A stretch of DNA of 64,000 nucleotides from Cyclonatronum proteinivorum (GTDB lineage Bacteria; Bacteroidota; Rhodothermia; Balneolales; Cyclonatronaceae). The stretch lies in NCBI RefSeq assembly GCF_003353065.1, contig NZ_CP027806.1:3802501-3866500 (forward strand). The letters run 5' to 3'. Positions 8,095 to 17,600 of the stretch are shown here, one piece after another (the stretch's first letter is position 1; each line of letters opens with the position of its first letter). The notes beneath the pieces were generated by a model, which worked only from the letters and a program-made list of their open reading frames with translations, was not told the origin of the DNA and searched no databases. The position numbers and the translations under genes were made by a program.

Positions 8095-9579
8095 ATGAGC
8101 AAAGCAAACCAACGGGAAATTAACCCGATCACCCGAGAAGAAAGTTACCGGGATTTTGTCTCAACCATTACCGAAGACGGCAAACGAAACTGGATTTATC
8201 CCAAAAAGCCCGACGGGCGCCTGTATAAACTCCGGTCGTACCTGAGCTGGCTGCTTCTCGGATTTCTTTTCGCCGGCCCCTTCATTACCATTGGCGGAAA
8301 CCCGCTGCTGCTGCTCAACATCTTTGAGCGTACCTTTGTGATTTTCGGCGTCGTATTCTGGCCGCAGGATTTCTACCTGTTTTTCCTGGCCATGATCAGC
8401 CTCATCATCTTTATTGTTCTCTTTACGGCGATTTGGGGGCGTCTTTTCTGTGGATGGGTCTGTCCCCAAACCATATTCATGGAGATGCTCTTCCGGAAGA
8501 TTGAGTATGCCATTGAAGGCGATGCCACACAGCAACGCCGGCTGAACGAAGCCCCGATGAGTCAGGAAAAGTTTTTCAAAAAAGCGGCCAAACACACCCT
8601 TTTTGTAGCGATCGCCCTGCTGATAGCCCATACCTTTATGGCGTATATCATAGGTAAAGATCAGGTCATTGAGATTGTGATGGCCGGACCTGCGGAAAAC
8701 TTTGGCGGCTTCATGGCTACCATGGTATTTACCGCGCTGTTTTACGGCGTATTCTCCCGCTTCCGTGAGCAAGTCTGCCTTGTAGCCTGTCCCTATGGCC
8801 GCTTTCAGTCTGTGCTCGTTGATAACGACAGCATTGCGGTAACCTACGATTTTGCGCGGGGTGAAGGTCTCAAAGGCCGGGCTAAAGTAGGTAAGCGTCA
8901 GAAGATTGACGGGGTCGTAACCAATTACGCCAAAAACGGCGACACCGAAACCGAAGTGTATGGCGATTGTATCGACTGTGCGCAGTGCGTGAAAGTGTGC
9001 CCTACCGGTATTGACATCCGGAACGGGATTCAGCTGGAGTGTATCAATTGTACCGCCTGTATCGACGCCTGTAACGATGTTATGCGCAAAATCGGCAAGC
9101 CGGAAGAGCTGGTTACCTATACCTCCTATAACGCAGTTGCAAACGGTGAGAAACCCAACTTCTTCACCACACGGGTGAAAGCGTACCTTGCGGTTTTCAC
9201 CGTCATTTTTTCGGTCTTCCTGTATTTGTTCATTACACGTCCGGAAGTGTACACCGTAATTCTGCGCGAACCGGGCATGCTCTACAATGAACTACCGGGC
9301 GACCGTTTCTCGAACTTCTACAATGCGAAATTCTTCAACAAAACATTCAACGAAAGCGAAGTTGAGCTCCGCCTCATCAGTCCGGCTGGTGAAATTCAGT
9401 GGCTGGGCGAACAGCGCCCTGTTCCGGGTCAGCAACAGATCGAAAGCCGTATCATGGTCTTCCTGGATCGTGAACAGCTTGCCGGTGCGCAAACACCAGT
9501 CGAGTTTGGGGTTTACTTTGAAGGACGCCGCATTCAAACCCTGCGCACCAACTTTGTGGGTCCGCCACCCGGCCGCTAA
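8095..9579 (+). CDS. ccoG: CcoG/FixG/RdxA-type 4Fe-4S membrane protein
   Basis: A 494-residue membrane iron-sulfur protein of the CcoG family, reported to reduce copper for cbb3 oxidase assembly. Membrane helices flank the FCGWVCPQT motif (about residue 120). A second cysteine motif, CLVACPYGRFQS, lies near residue 230. The ferredoxin pair CIDCAQCVKVCP and CINCTACIDACN follows (about 290-330). The C-terminal 120 residues after the last helix match the immunoglobulin-like FixG domain. An AAGG Shine-Dalgarno-like site lies about nine bases before the start. It lies downstream of ccoP and upstream of fixH, so it belongs to the same maturation cluster. Confidence 0.93.
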   Translation: MSKANQREINPITREESYRDFVSTITEDGKRNWIYPKKPDGRLYKLRSYLSWLLLGFLFAGPFITIGGNPLLLLNIFERTFVIFGVVFWPQDFYLFFLAMISLIIFIVLFTAIWGRLFCGWVCPQTIFMEMLFRKIEYAIEGDATQQRRLNEAPMSQEKFFKKAAKHTLFVAIALLIAHTFMAYIIGKDQVIEIVMAGPAENFGGFMATMVFTALFYGVFSRFREQVCLVACPYGRFQSVLVDNDSIAVTYDFARGEGLKGRAKVGKRQKIDGVVTNYAKNGDTETEVYGDCIDCAQCVKVCPTGIDIRNGIQLECINCTACIDACNDVMRKIGKPEELVTYTSYNAVANGEKPNFFTTRVKAYLAVFTVIFSVFLYLFITRPEVYTVILREPGMLYNELPGDRFSNFYNAKFFNKTFNESEVELRLISPAGEIQWLGEQRPVPGQQQIESRIMVFLDREQLAGAQTPVEFGVYFEGRRIQTLRTNFVGPPPGR

Positions 9580-9655
9580 GGAAAGCGCCACAGCAACGCT
9601 CAGGCTTTTCAACAACAGTTCAAACCAACAATCCGAAATAAAACAACACTGAACG

Positions 9656-10120
9656 ATGGAAAATACTTCAACCAAAAAAGAATGGAAATGGCCCCTCGGT
9701 ATCTTCCTTTTTTACATGACCTTCGTGGTTGGTACCCTCACCTTCGTATTCTATACTTTTACCCAAAAAACAGATCTGGTAATCGAAGAGTACTATGAAG
9801 CGACCCTAACCTATCAGGATCATATAGACAAGGCAAAACGGGCCAACAGCCTGGCCGAACCTGTACAATTCAGCCTTCAGGGCCAACAAGCCAAGATCGT
9901 ATTCCCTGACTTCATGCAGGCAGATGGCCTCAATGGTAAGATCCAGCTCTACCGGCCTTCCGGTTCGAGTATGGATGAGCTTCTGCCGATTGTGACCGAT
10001 GAAAATGGCGTTCAGTACTTATCCTTTGCTGACCGTACGCCCGGCCTGTGGCGTGTGAAAGTTGACTGGGCATTCGACGGTCTTGACTATTACACTGAAC
10101 ACGATTTCTTTATCAGATAA
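9656..10120 (+). CDS. ccoH: FixH/CcoH family protein
   Basis: A 154-residue protein with one N-terminal membrane helix (about residues 12-34) and a periplasmic domain ending in a beta-sandwich-like segment (TPGLWRVKVDWAFDGLDYY). FixH/CcoH proteins are required for assembly or stability of cbb3 oxidase. The EEYYEATLTYQDHIDKA segment after the helix is characteristic of the family. It follows ccoG and is followed by a strong terminator, so it closes the cluster. Confidence 0.87.
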   Translation: MENTSTKKEWKWPLGIFLFYMTFVVGTLTFVFYTFTQKTDLVIEEYYEATLTYQDHIDKAKRANSLAEPVQFSLQGQQAKIVFPDFMQADGLNGKIQLYRPSGSSMDELLPIVTDENGVQYLSFADRTPGLWRVKVDWAFDGLDYYTEHDFFIR

Positions 10121-10572
10121 AATCCGGCCTCCATATCAGGCAGCCCGCTGCAGGGCAGTGCTTGATGGATATCGTTCGTCTTAGCCCGCTTTCAGCATTT
10201 GGAAGCGGGCTTTCTTATATCGCGACACTTCATATCGGGCTATGATATTTTTCTCATCTCATCCGATCAGCTTGAAATAACGTACCCTAATTTCGCGCCA
10301 TAGTTGCCCTTGCGCTATCCTTTTTGGTCTGTAGCTATGCAGCCTTCACCCAGAAAGAATATGCGGGAGAATGCCTTAGAACACCGCATTTTTCTCCATG
10401 TGAATAAGCGCTGAGTTCATTACCTTTCGGCATTGCAGCTGCACCGTATTCAGCTTTAAAAATCCGCTTTTAGGAACTAAAGCGTACGATTGAGATCCCG
10501 ATTTTTAAGCGATGGAATGCCGGTAATTAACAGTAGCTGTTCTACTTTTTTATTCAACTGAAGTACTTTTTT
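10121..10572. other. Intergenic region between ccoH and yicC
   Basis: Apart from the terminator at 10183-10215 I find no coding potential or recognisable RNA gene. The AT-rich stretch just before 10573 probably holds the promoter of the yicC-gmk-rpoZ-coaBC run, but no elements were assigned. Confidence 0.55.
10183..10215 (+). terminator. Rho-independent terminator after ccoH
   Basis: agcccgctt (10183-10191) pairs perfectly with aagcgggct (10203-10211) across an 11-base loop, and the stem is followed by a T-rich stretch. It ends the cbb3 cluster transcript. Confidence 0.78.
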
Positions 10573-11454
10573 ATGGCAGAATCAATGACCGGTTTTGGCC
10601 GGGCACAAGCACAGGCCGAAGGATATTCCGTGGAGACGGAAATCCGCTCTGTAAACAACCGCTACTGCGACGTCAGTATCAAGCTGCCGGGAGATTTTCA
10701 GCACCTTGAACCGGCTTTAAGGAGCAACCTGCAACAGCGTTTCGAGCGGGGAAAAATTACGGTAAGCGTAAAGCTGGAACAGACCAGTGCGCAAAAACCA
10801 AAAGTAGTGATCAACGAGAGCCTGGCTGCGGCTTACTTCGAAGCGCTCTCAAATCTGGGCAGTAAGCTTGGTATTGCGCATAAACCGACCTACACGGATT
10901 TGATGGGCTTCAGTGATATCTTCACCCGTGAAGGCCTCACCGAAGCGGAAGAAAAGCTCATCACCGGTATCATTGAAAAATCTGTGGATGAAGCCGCCGG
11001 GCGAACCTGCACCATGCGCCGGGATGAGGGCGCAGCGCTGGCCAAAGATCTCCTTGAAAGGCTGCGGCAGATTCAGCTTGTTACCGATGACATCCTGCAC
11101 ATCTCTGAAGGAAGGTCTTCCGAAGCCCGCACCAAACTGCATGAACGCATTGCTACGCTTTTGGGTGATGACAAATACGACAAAGAGCGGCTGGAGCTGG
11201 AAATCGCCCTGCTTGCCGACAAGCTCGATATAACAGAAGAAATTGTCCGGCTTCGCTCTCATATTACCTTTTTCAAAGAAGCGCTTGAAGGTCAGCAATC
11301 TTCGGGGCGCAAACTCAACTTCCTCATGCAGGAAATGCTGCGCGAAGTCAACACCATCGGTTCCAAGTCTTACAGCGCCGAAATTGCGCATAAAGTGGTT
11401 GATGTGAAAGAAATTCTGGAAACCATCCGCGAACAAATTCAAAACCTGGTGTAA
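10573..11454 (+). CDS. yicC: YicC/YloC family endoribonuclease
   Basis: A 293-residue YicC family protein. It opens with MAESMTGFGRAQ, the family hallmark, and ends with the conserved C-terminal domain (SSGRKLNFLMQEMLREVNT and a final VKEILETIREQIQNLV). E. coli YicC has been reported as an RNase that acts on small RNAs. The ATG follows an A/T-rich leader without a clear Shine-Dalgarno site. gmk starts three bases after its stop, so the two are co-transcribed. The yicC-gmk-rpoZ order is widespread in bacteria. Confidence 0.93.
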   Translation: MAESMTGFGRAQAQAEGYSVETEIRSVNNRYCDVSIKLPGDFQHLEPALRSNLQQRFERGKITVSVKLEQTSAQKPKVVINESLAAAYFEALSNLGSKLGIAHKPTYTDLMGFSDIFTREGLTEAEEKLITGIIEKSVDEAAGRTCTMRRDEGAALAKDLLERLRQIQLVTDDILHISEGRSSEARTKLHERIATLLGDDKYDKERLELEIALLADKLDITEEIVRLRSHITFFKEALEGQQSSGRKLNFLMQEMLREVNTIGSKSYSAEIAHKVVDVKEILETIREQIQNLV

Positions 11455-11457
11455 GCC

Positions 11458-12057
11458 ATGCTCGAGAAAAAGCCCTTAAATGCCGGAAAAGGCAGCGTAG
11501 TAGTCATTACCGCCCCGAGCGGCGCAGGCAAGACTACCCTTGCAAAAAAACTTCTGGCCGAGTATGACCAGCTTGTTTTTTCGGTTTCCGCAACAACACG
11601 TGCGCCCCGCGCCAATGAAGTACACGGCCGCGACTATCACTTCCTCGACCGTGAAACTTTCGATCAGCATATTGAACAGGGCGACTTTCTCGAATGGGAA
11701 GAATTCTACAACGGATCACGCTACGGCACCCTCAGAAGTGACGTTGAACATCACATCAAAAATGGCTATTTTGTCCTGTTCGACGTTGAAGTAAAAGGTG
11801 CGCTAAACCTGAAGAATGTTTACGGTGATGCATGCCTGTCTGTCTTCATTAAGCCGCCCTCAACCGAAGTTTTGGAAAGCCGGTTGCGCAGCCGCGGAAC
11901 TGAATCTGAAGAAACCCTTCGTTTGAGACTTGACCGCGCCAAAATGGAGCTTCAGCAAGCCGGACACTTCGACGCCATTGTGGTAAATGATGATTTTGAC
12001 CTTGCGTACGCAGCCGTCAAAGACCTGATAACCCAATTTACCGGCTGCAGCTACTGA
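11458..12057 (+). CDS. gmk: Guanylate kinase
   Basis: A 199-residue kinase converting GMP to GDP with ATP. The P-loop APSGAGKTT spans residues 19-27. The GMP-binding region follows, with SATTRAPRANEVHGRDYHF and the tyrosine-containing FLEWEEFYNGSRYGT segment. The lid region R-L-R-S-R-G-T-E-S-E-E lies near residue 140. Length is normal for the family. It is tightly spaced after yicC and followed 51 bases later by the omega subunit gene. Confidence 0.96.
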   Translation: MLEKKPLNAGKGSVVVITAPSGAGKTTLAKKLLAEYDQLVFSVSATTRAPRANEVHGRDYHFLDRETFDQHIEQGDFLEWEEFYNGSRYGTLRSDVEHHIKNGYFVLFDVEVKGALNLKNVYGDACLSVFIKPPSTEVLESRLRSRGTESEETLRLRLDRAKMELQQAGHFDAIVVNDDFDLAYAAVKDLITQFTGCSY

Positions 12058-12108
12058 GTTTCGGTAGCATGTACACTTTTTTTATTTAATAACACTGAAA
12101 TCCCCCTT

Positions 12109-12399
12109 ATGTCAGCTCGTGCACTTGATGTTGAAAAAATCCAGGATACTACCGGTAACCTGTACGAATCTATCGTAATTATGGCAAAGCGCTCGCGTCA
12201 GATTGCCGCCCGCGAAAAAATGGAGCTTGACGAAAAGCTTCGTTACTTCGAAGGTTTTGAAGAAGAAGACGAGTTCTCTTTTAATGAAGAGCAAGAGCGT
12301 ATCTCCAAAGAATATGAAGCCAAGTCACACCCTGTGGTTCGCGGCGTTGGTGAGTTTCTGGACAATAAAGTTGCCTACCGCTACCCGGATAATCAATAA
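12109..12399 (+). CDS. rpoZ: RNA polymerase omega subunit (RpoZ/Rpb6-like)
   Basis: A 96-residue protein matching the omega subunit layout of Bacteroidota relatives: an N-terminal helix containing NLYESIVIMAKRSRQIA (the conserved R-x-R-Q-I-A core), then an acidic middle and the segment KSHPVVRGVGEFLDNKVAYRY. Omega helps fold the beta' subunit. Its position between gmk and coaBC is conserved and supports the call. Confidence 0.88.
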   Translation: MSARALDVEKIQDTTGNLYESIVIMAKRSRQIAAREKMELDEKLRYFEGFEEEDEFSFNEEQERISKEYEAKSHPVVRGVGEFLDNKVAYRYPDNQ

Positions 12400-12407
12400 A
12401 TTTCAGG

Positions 12408-13679
12408 ATGATTGCTGAATCCCGTCCGCTGGCCCGTAAGCGCATTATACTGGGTATCACGGGCGGTATAGCCGCCTATAAGGCGGCTTTTTTATTGCGC
12501 GATCTTCAGAAAGAACAGGCGGAAGTGCGTGTAATCATGACGCCATCCGCGCGTCGTTTTTTAGGTCAGGATACCATGAGCGCGCTTTCGCGTCAGCCGG
12601 TGCCGGTTGAAGTCTTTCCCAAAGACAGCGACGTATCCGAAAGCTGGTCGCGCCACATTCAGTGGGCCGAATGGGCCGACGTCCTGCTGATTGCGCCCTG
12701 CACCGCCAACACCCTGGCTAAAATTGTGCACGGGCACTCCGACAACATGCTTACCTCCACCGTGCTTGCCGCACGCTGCCCGGTCGTAATTTGCCCCACC
12801 ATGGATGGCGGCATGTATGAAGCTCCGGCCACCCGGCGCAACCGCGCCCTTGCCCGTGAATACGGCTACCACCTCATCGAGCCGGAATACGGCTACCTCG
12901 CAAGCGGTCTCGAAGACAAAGGCCGCCTACCGGAAAACGCCCATATCCTCCGTGCGCTGTCGGAAATTATGGACTTGGAAAGTCAACCTGCCGGTGCGGC
13001 AGCTTCCCTACCCAAACCACTAAGCGGAAAGAACGTGCTCATCACCGCAGGTCCCACGCGGGAGTATGCAGACGCCGTGCGTTTCCTTTCCAACCCCAGC
13101 ACCGGCAAAATGGGTTTTGCTGTGGCAGAAGCGGCCCGGAAACTCGGTGCAGCGGTCACCCTCGTTCACGGCAAAGTAGCCCTCCCGGTACCTGAAGATA
13201 TCGAAGCGGTCCCCGTTATTTCAGCACACGACCTCTGTGAAGCGGTTCAGGCGCGGCATGCCGGGCACGACATTTTTATACTTGCCGCTGCCGTATCTGA
13301 TTTTCGGCCGGCGAACCGCTCCCCTCACAAAGTCAAGAAAGAAGGCGCAGCGCTTGAAATGAAGCTGGAGAAAACCCCCGACACCCTGCAATGGCTGGGT
13401 GAAAACAAACTTCCGCACCAAACCCTGATCGGGTTCGCCATGGAAACCGAAGACCTCATCGCACGGGCTGCCGCCAAGCGCCGGCGGAAGAAGGCAGATT
13501 ATATTGTAGCCAACACCATAGGCAGCGCAGATACTGGCTTTGAATCGGATCGCAATGAAGTCGTTCTCATTGGTGAAAACGGCGGCTCTGAGTGGTCGCA
13601 TGCGTTCAGCGGCACCAAACAAAAGGTTGCCGAAGCCCTGCTGCTGCGTATCTTCTCAAACGATACGCCTGAATCCTGA
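12408..13679 (+). CDS. coaBC: Bifunctional CoaBC: PPC synthetase and decarboxylase
   Basis: A 423-residue bifunctional coenzyme A biosynthesis enzyme. The N-terminal flavoprotein decarboxylase (about 10-190) begins GITGGIAAYKA, has the catalytic histidine in SRHIQWAEWAD and the APCTANTLAKI segment. The substrate motif reads CPTMDGGMYEAP rather than the usual P-x-M-N-x-x-M-W. The C-terminal synthetase (about 205-423) starts NVLITAGPTREYADAVRFLS and includes SNPSTGKMG and ILAAAVSDFRP. Eight bases separate it from rpoZ. It takes pantothenate-derived intermediates on to CoA; panB lies nearby on the other strand. Confidence 0.94.
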   Translation: MIAESRPLARKRIILGITGGIAAYKAAFLLRDLQKEQAEVRVIMTPSARRFLGQDTMSALSRQPVPVEVFPKDSDVSESWSRHIQWAEWADVLLIAPCTANTLAKIVHGHSDNMLTSTVLAARCPVVICPTMDGGMYEAPATRRNRALAREYGYHLIEPEYGYLASGLEDKGRLPENAHILRALSEIMDLESQPAGAAASLPKPLSGKNVLITAGPTREYADAVRFLSNPSTGKMGFAVAEAARKLGAAVTLVHGKVALPVPEDIEAVPVISAHDLCEAVQARHAGHDIFILAAAVSDFRPANRSPHKVKKEGAALEMKLEKTPDTLQWLGENKLPHQTLIGFAMETEDLIARAAAKRRRKKADYIVANTIGSADTGFESDRNEVVLIGENGGSEWSHAFSGTKQKVAEALLLRIFSNDTPES

Positions 13680-13776
13680 GCGGCAATTCCGAACATACCA
13701 GTCGCGCCCAGCTCCTGCTCACTTCGCCTGAACGCCCGAAATTTCCTTTCTTTTTCCAGCTGTCCTGATCCGCCCC

Positions 13777-14217
13777 ATGAACGCAAGCCTGCTCAAAAAA
13801 CGGAAATCGCTGCTCGCGCTGCTCCTCTCAGGTTGTACGGTTGCAGCGCTGCTACTCCTGCTCATACCGCCTCCGCAAAAATACCTGCTCGAAGATCTCG
13901 GCACCCTTGACCGGCTGATTACACAGAGCTTTGCAGACCATGGCATTCCCCCCGGCAGGCTTCAGGTTCGTGCAACAGAAGTGGACAGCCTGCTCACCCG
14001 CCGCGACTACAGCATTCAGCTTGCCCGCAGCTTTCCGGCAACGCGGGTTCACATCGCAATAGCGCAGGGAGCCTACCCCTACGGCGTGCAGGTTAAAGGC
14101 CGCTACAATCAGGACGAGACGGCCCTCCATCTGACGCTCAGCTACAGAAACACGCTGCTGCGCACCCTTGAAATGCGGTTTTCGGATTCAGCTGAACCAC
14201 TCATCCCCAGCCCTTAG
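13777..14217 (+). CDS. Hypothetical membrane-anchored protein
   Basis: A 146-residue protein I do not recognise. It has a basic start (KKRK), one hydrophobic helix (about residues 12-31) containing a cysteine, and an exported domain of about 110 residues rich in predicted beta strands (YGVQVKGRYNQDETALHLTLSY). It is probably a signal-anchored periplasmic protein; the LLSGC segment is a possible lipobox but is followed by more hydrophobic residues, so I do not call it a lipoprotein. It lies 97 bases after coaBC and 11 bases before the lipase, so co-expression with the lipase is likely. Confidence 0.65.
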   Translation: MNASLLKKRKSLLALLLSGCTVAALLLLLIPPPQKYLLEDLGTLDRLITQSFADHGIPPGRLQVRATEVDSLLTRRDYSIQLARSFPATRVHIAIAQGAYPYGVQVKGRYNQDETALHLTLSYRNTLLRTLEMRFSDSAEPLIPSP

Positions 14218-14228
14218 CTCAATTTTAC

Positions 14229-15065
14229 ATGAATCCTCTACAGCGCTTTAAACTCGATGTTTTTCCACAGCCCGAACCCATCCTGCTGCGTCATCCGGTG
14301 CTGCTGTGTCATGGCTTTGGCGCGCTGGGAAACCTTGTAAGCAAGGGCCTGCTGCATTCCACCTGCATAATGCTGCGTACACACGGCGTGCTCGCCTTTG
14401 CCCCCAACATTCTGCCCTACGGACGAATCGAAACCCGGGCTGAAGCCTGGTGCGAAATCATTGATACCATAAAAGCAAAAACGAGGGCGGATAAACTGCA
14501 CGTTATTGCACACTCCATGGGTGGCCTCGATATGCGCTATGCCATCAGCCGGCTCGCGCGGCATGACGACATCCTGAGCCTTACCACTGTGTGCACCCCG
14601 CACCAGGGGACAAGCCTGGCCAAGCTTACGTTGAACACCCCCGAGCCCATTCGTGAAAATGTGCTCGGTATGATGAACTGGTTTGGCAACAATGTGTATC
14701 CCAACATCCCAAGCGATGTACTCAGCGCCCTAAAAGAGCTCAGCCCGGAGTACGTGCAGGAAAAATTCAACCCCGGCACGCCCGATCACCCCGACGTCGT
14801 GTATCAGTCCGTGACCGCGGCCTGCGGCAAAGGCACCGACGCCCCGATTAACAAGCTCCTGATCCCTTTCAACACCTACATTTATGAGCGGGAAGGGCTC
14901 AACGACGGCTATGTCCCTACCGAAGGCGCAAAGTGGGGCAAGCTGATTGCCGAAACCGATCTCTCCCACGCAGAGCAAATCCGGCTCAACCTCTCTTCCA
15001 AAAAAATCCCGCAATGGCGCGACCTCTGGGTGGACATCGCCAAATCGCTCCGGGAAATTTGGTAG
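14229..15065 (+). CDS. Alpha/beta-hydrolase, EstA-like lipase/esterase
   Basis: A 278-residue alpha/beta hydrolase related to triacylglycerol lipases of the EstA/LipA type. The oxyanion motif is LLCHGFG (26-32). The nucleophile is S96 in AHSMGG. The probable acid is D226 in GLNDGYVP and the probable base is H247 in DLSHAEQ. The spacing between the G-x-N-D-G-x-V and D-x-S-H motifs is typical of this group. There is no obvious signal peptide, so the protein may be intracellular or exported by an unusual route. It closes a plus-strand run and is convergent with surE. Confidence 0.85.
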   Translation: MNPLQRFKLDVFPQPEPILLRHPVLLCHGFGALGNLVSKGLLHSTCIMLRTHGVLAFAPNILPYGRIETRAEAWCEIIDTIKAKTRADKLHVIAHSMGGLDMRYAISRLARHDDILSLTTVCTPHQGTSLAKLTLNTPEPIRENVLGMMNWFGNNVYPNIPSDVLSALKELSPEYVQEKFNPGTPDHPDVVYQSVTAACGKGTDAPINKLLIPFNTYIYEREGLNDGYVPTEGAKWGKLIAETDLSHAEQIRLNLSSKKIPQWRDLWVDIAKSLREIW

Positions 15066-15269
15066 ACCTAAGCCGACGTTCGCGGGATGGTCGTGTTAGG
15101 ATTTTTATCGGCAGGTTTATAATATCGTATTCCGGATGCTGGACGGGCTTCTCAGCGATTGCAGCGCAAACGGTATCCTAAATGATATTTTTGATGCGGG
15201 CTTCGCTTGTTACCGCTGCACCGTCTGACGGCGCCCGTGTGGACAGGGCATAACCCGTGATAAACCCGC

Positions 15270-15297
15270 GTAGAGACGCAATGCATTGCGTCTCTAC
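15270..15297 (+). repeat. Perfect 28-bp palindromic intergenic repeat
   Basis: The half-site gtagagacgcaatg is followed directly by its exact reverse complement. It sits in the convergent gap between the lipase and surE and could fold as a hairpin in either transcript. A near-identical copy lies at 409-436 in the opposite orientation by its flanks, and a partial copy lies at 1-17. Confidence 0.85.
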
Positions 15298-15335
15298 CAT
15301 GCAGGGACACGCCTCAATGGCGCGGGAGGCAGGAT

Positions 15336-16100
15336 TCAGACATCCATGCCTGACATGGCTTCAAATACTTTGTAGGCAGTCAGGTCATATTGAATGGGGG
15401 TTATGGAGGCGTATCCGCTTTTGAGCACGTTGATGTCGACATCATCGGCTTCGTCGAGGACTTCGAGACGGCCGAACATCCAGTAGTAGGGGCGGTTGAC
15501 GGGGTCAACGCGGGCGACGTATTCGTCGGTGTAGCGGCTGTCGCCCTGCCGGGCCCAGCGCATGCGTTTAAACGGACCCGCGGGCGCATTCACGTTCAGG
15601 GTGATGCCCTTCGGCAGGCCGTTGTCAAATACGAACTGCACCGCGCGTGCCGCAGCTTCCTGTGCGCCGCTGAGATCAGCGTCTTCTGCGAAATCCATGC
15701 AGCTCACGGCAATGGACGGATATCCGAGAATGGTGCCTTCGGTCGCAGCACTTACTGTGCCCGAGTAGATGATGTTGATACCCGCATTGGAGCCGTGATT
15801 GATGCCGCTGAGTACAAGATCAGGTTTTTCTTTGAGAAGCTGATCTGTGGCAAGCTTCACGCAGTCTGCGGGAGTGCCGTTCACTGAAATGGCCGTAACG
15901 CCTTCCTTCATCTCAAATTTTTGCGTGCGCAGAGGTTCCGATATGGTAATGGAATGCCCGACAGCGCTTTGCTGCCTGTCAGGAGCTACGACGATGACGC
16001 GGCCAAATCGCTCGGCAACTTCAACCAGTGCCCTGATGCCTTTTGAAAAAATGCCGTCGTCGTTGGCAACAAGTATCAGCCGTTCCTGCTTTGCGCTCAT
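15336..16100 (-). CDS. surE: 5'/3'-nucleotidase SurE
   Basis: A 254-residue SurE phosphatase, which removes phosphate from nucleoside 5'- and 3'-monophosphates. The metal-binding N-terminus reads LVANDDGIFSKGIRAL, with the conserved DD pair. VVAPDRQQSAVGHSIT and SGINHGSNAGINIIYSGTVSAATEG are both signature segments. Length is normal. It is the last gene of the fabZ-panB-surE run and its 3' side carries the palindromic repeat. Confidence 0.95.
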   Translation of the reverse strand: MSAKQERLILVANDDGIFSKGIRALVEVAERFGRVIVVAPDRQQSAVGHSITISEPLRTQKFEMKEGVTAISVNGTPADCVKLATDQLLKEKPDLVLSGINHGSNAGINIIYSGTVSAATEGTILGYPSIAVSCMDFAEDADLSGAQEAAARAVQFVFDNGLPKGITLNVNAPAGPFKRMRWARQGDSRYTDEYVARVDPVNRPYYWMFGRLEVLDEADDVDINVLKSGYASITPIQYDLTAYKVFEAMSGMDV

Positions 16101-16133
16101 GGGGTGTGGGGTCTCTCTTGAACTTGGTCGGTT

Positions 16134-16982
16134 TTAATTGTACTGCTCTTTCTCATTCGGGAAGTCGCGGGATTTGACGTCCTGCACGTAGCTGCTCACA
16201 GCTCCGACTACGGTATTGTGCAGGTCGGCGTAGCGACGCAGGAATCGGGGATGAAAATCTTTATTGAGGCCCAGCATGTCATGGCTCACCAGCACCTGAC
16301 CGTCGCAGTGAGACCCGGCACCTATCCCGATGGTCGGGATACTGAGGCTCTCGGTGACCATCTTAGAAAGTTTGGAGGGGATTTTCTCGAGTACAAGCCC
16401 GAAACAGCCGGCGTCTTCAAGTTTGCGCGCGTCTTCAAGAAGCTGATCGGCTTCCTGATTTTCGGTAGCCCGAACTTTATAGGTGCCGAATTTATAGATA
16501 CTCTGCGGGGTCAGCCCAAGGTGCCCCATCACAGGAATACCTGCGTCCACAATACGGCGCACAGTGTTAACGATGGGCGTGCCGCCTTCGAGCTTGACAG
16601 CATGCGCACCGGCTTCTTTCATCATTCGGCCCGCACTGATCAGGGCTTCTTTGGTCGTCACCTGATAGCTCATGAACGGCAGATCAGCAACCACAAGGGC
16701 ACGATCAACGCCGCGCACTACGCAGGAAGTGTGGTAGATCATGTGATCGAGCGTGATGGGCAGGGTCGTTTCAAAGCCGGCCATTACGTTACTCGCAGAA
16801 TCCCCCACTAAAATAATATCGATACCGGCAGCATCGATCAGCTTGGCCATGGTGAAATCATAGGCCGTTAGCATGCTGATGGCTTCCCCGCGGTGCTTCA
16901 TATCCACGACGGTCTGCGTGGTAACTTTCACAGGGTTAACAGTGTTAGGCTTTTTCGCGGAATCTCCGAGCTGTGTACTCAT
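16134..16982 (-). CDS. panB: 3-methyl-2-oxobutanoate hydroxymethyltransferase
   Basis: A 282-residue PanB, catalysing the first committed step of pantothenate synthesis (ketopantoate from 2-oxoisovalerate and methylene-tetrahydrofolate). The metal and substrate motifs are visible: [24 protein letters not shown], here split by helix boundaries, then [20 protein letters not shown] and VKLEGG, with the late GIGAG segment. Twenty bases separate it from fabZ upstream and 33 from surE downstream, indicating a shared transcript. Confidence 0.95.
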   Translation of the reverse strand: MSTQLGDSAKKPNTVNPVKVTTQTVVDMKHRGEAISMLTAYDFTMAKLIDAAGIDIILVGDSASNVMAGFETTLPITLDHMIYHTSCVVRGVDRALVVADLPFMSYQVTTKEALISAGRMMKEAGAHAVKLEGGTPIVNTVRRIVDAGIPVMGHLGLTPQSIYKFGTYKVRATENQEADQLLEDARKLEDAGCFGLVLEKIPSKLSKMVTESLSIPTIGIGAGSHCDGQVLVSHDMLGLNKDFHPRFLRRYADLHNTVVGAVSSYVQDVKSRDFPNEKEQYN

Positions 16983-17002
16983 TATTTGAAGGGTTGCTGG
17001 TT

Positions 17003-17446
17003 TTAGAGAGAATCAGAAGGAACAAAGGCGGCCGTAGCATCGAGCTCACAGGCGACTTTGCCATCAACGGTAGCCGTGCCTCTGAGCGTAGCAAACTGCC
17101 GGCGGATGGATACGACTTCCACTTCCATGTGCAGCTGATCTCCCGGCACAACGGGTTTTCTGAATTTTGCTTTGTTAATCGAAGAAAAAACGATGGTCGT
17201 ATTTTCAGGATCTTCAGCCAGCATTTTAAGAAAAAGTATGCAACCAGCCTGCGCCATCGCCTCAACCTGCAGTACCCCTGGCATAATGGGTTTTCCGGGA
17301 AAGTGACCATTAAAGAAATCTTCATTCCCGGTCACATTTTTAATAGCGACTATTTTTTTATTGTCCATCTCCAAAACACGATCAACCAGCAAAAACGGAT
17401 ATCTGTGCGGTATTACGGCTTTGATTTCTTCAATTGTCATCATCAT
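17003..17446 (-). CDS. fabZ: 3-hydroxyacyl-ACP dehydratase FabZ
   Basis: A 147-residue single hotdog dehydratase of type II fatty acid synthesis. The catalytic pair is H48 in [13 protein letters not shown] and E62 in [10 protein letters not shown]. The N-terminus contains [13 protein letters not shown]. Two methionines follow the first, so the start may be one or two codons later. In many Bacteroidota, fabZ is fused to lpxC; here it is a free gene followed by panB and surE. Confidence 0.94.
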   Translation of the reverse strand: MMMTIEEIKAVIPHRYPFLLVDRVLEMDNKKIVAIKNVTGNEDFFNGHFPGKPIMPGVLQVEAMAQAGCILFLKMLAEDPENTTIVFSSINKAKFRKPVVPGDQLHMEVEVVSIRRQFATLRGTATVDGKVACELDATAAFVPSDSL

Positions 17447-17600
17447 TTCTTACTCGTTCGGATAAATATGTACAAATTGCAGTATTGCACGATTCGGGCT
17501 GATCGGCCGGGCCTGGTTCAGAACTGCATAAGCACATGCTGAGCGAACCCTGAAACCCCTGACTTTTAATAATATCTTTTATTCCTTTCACTTACAAATG

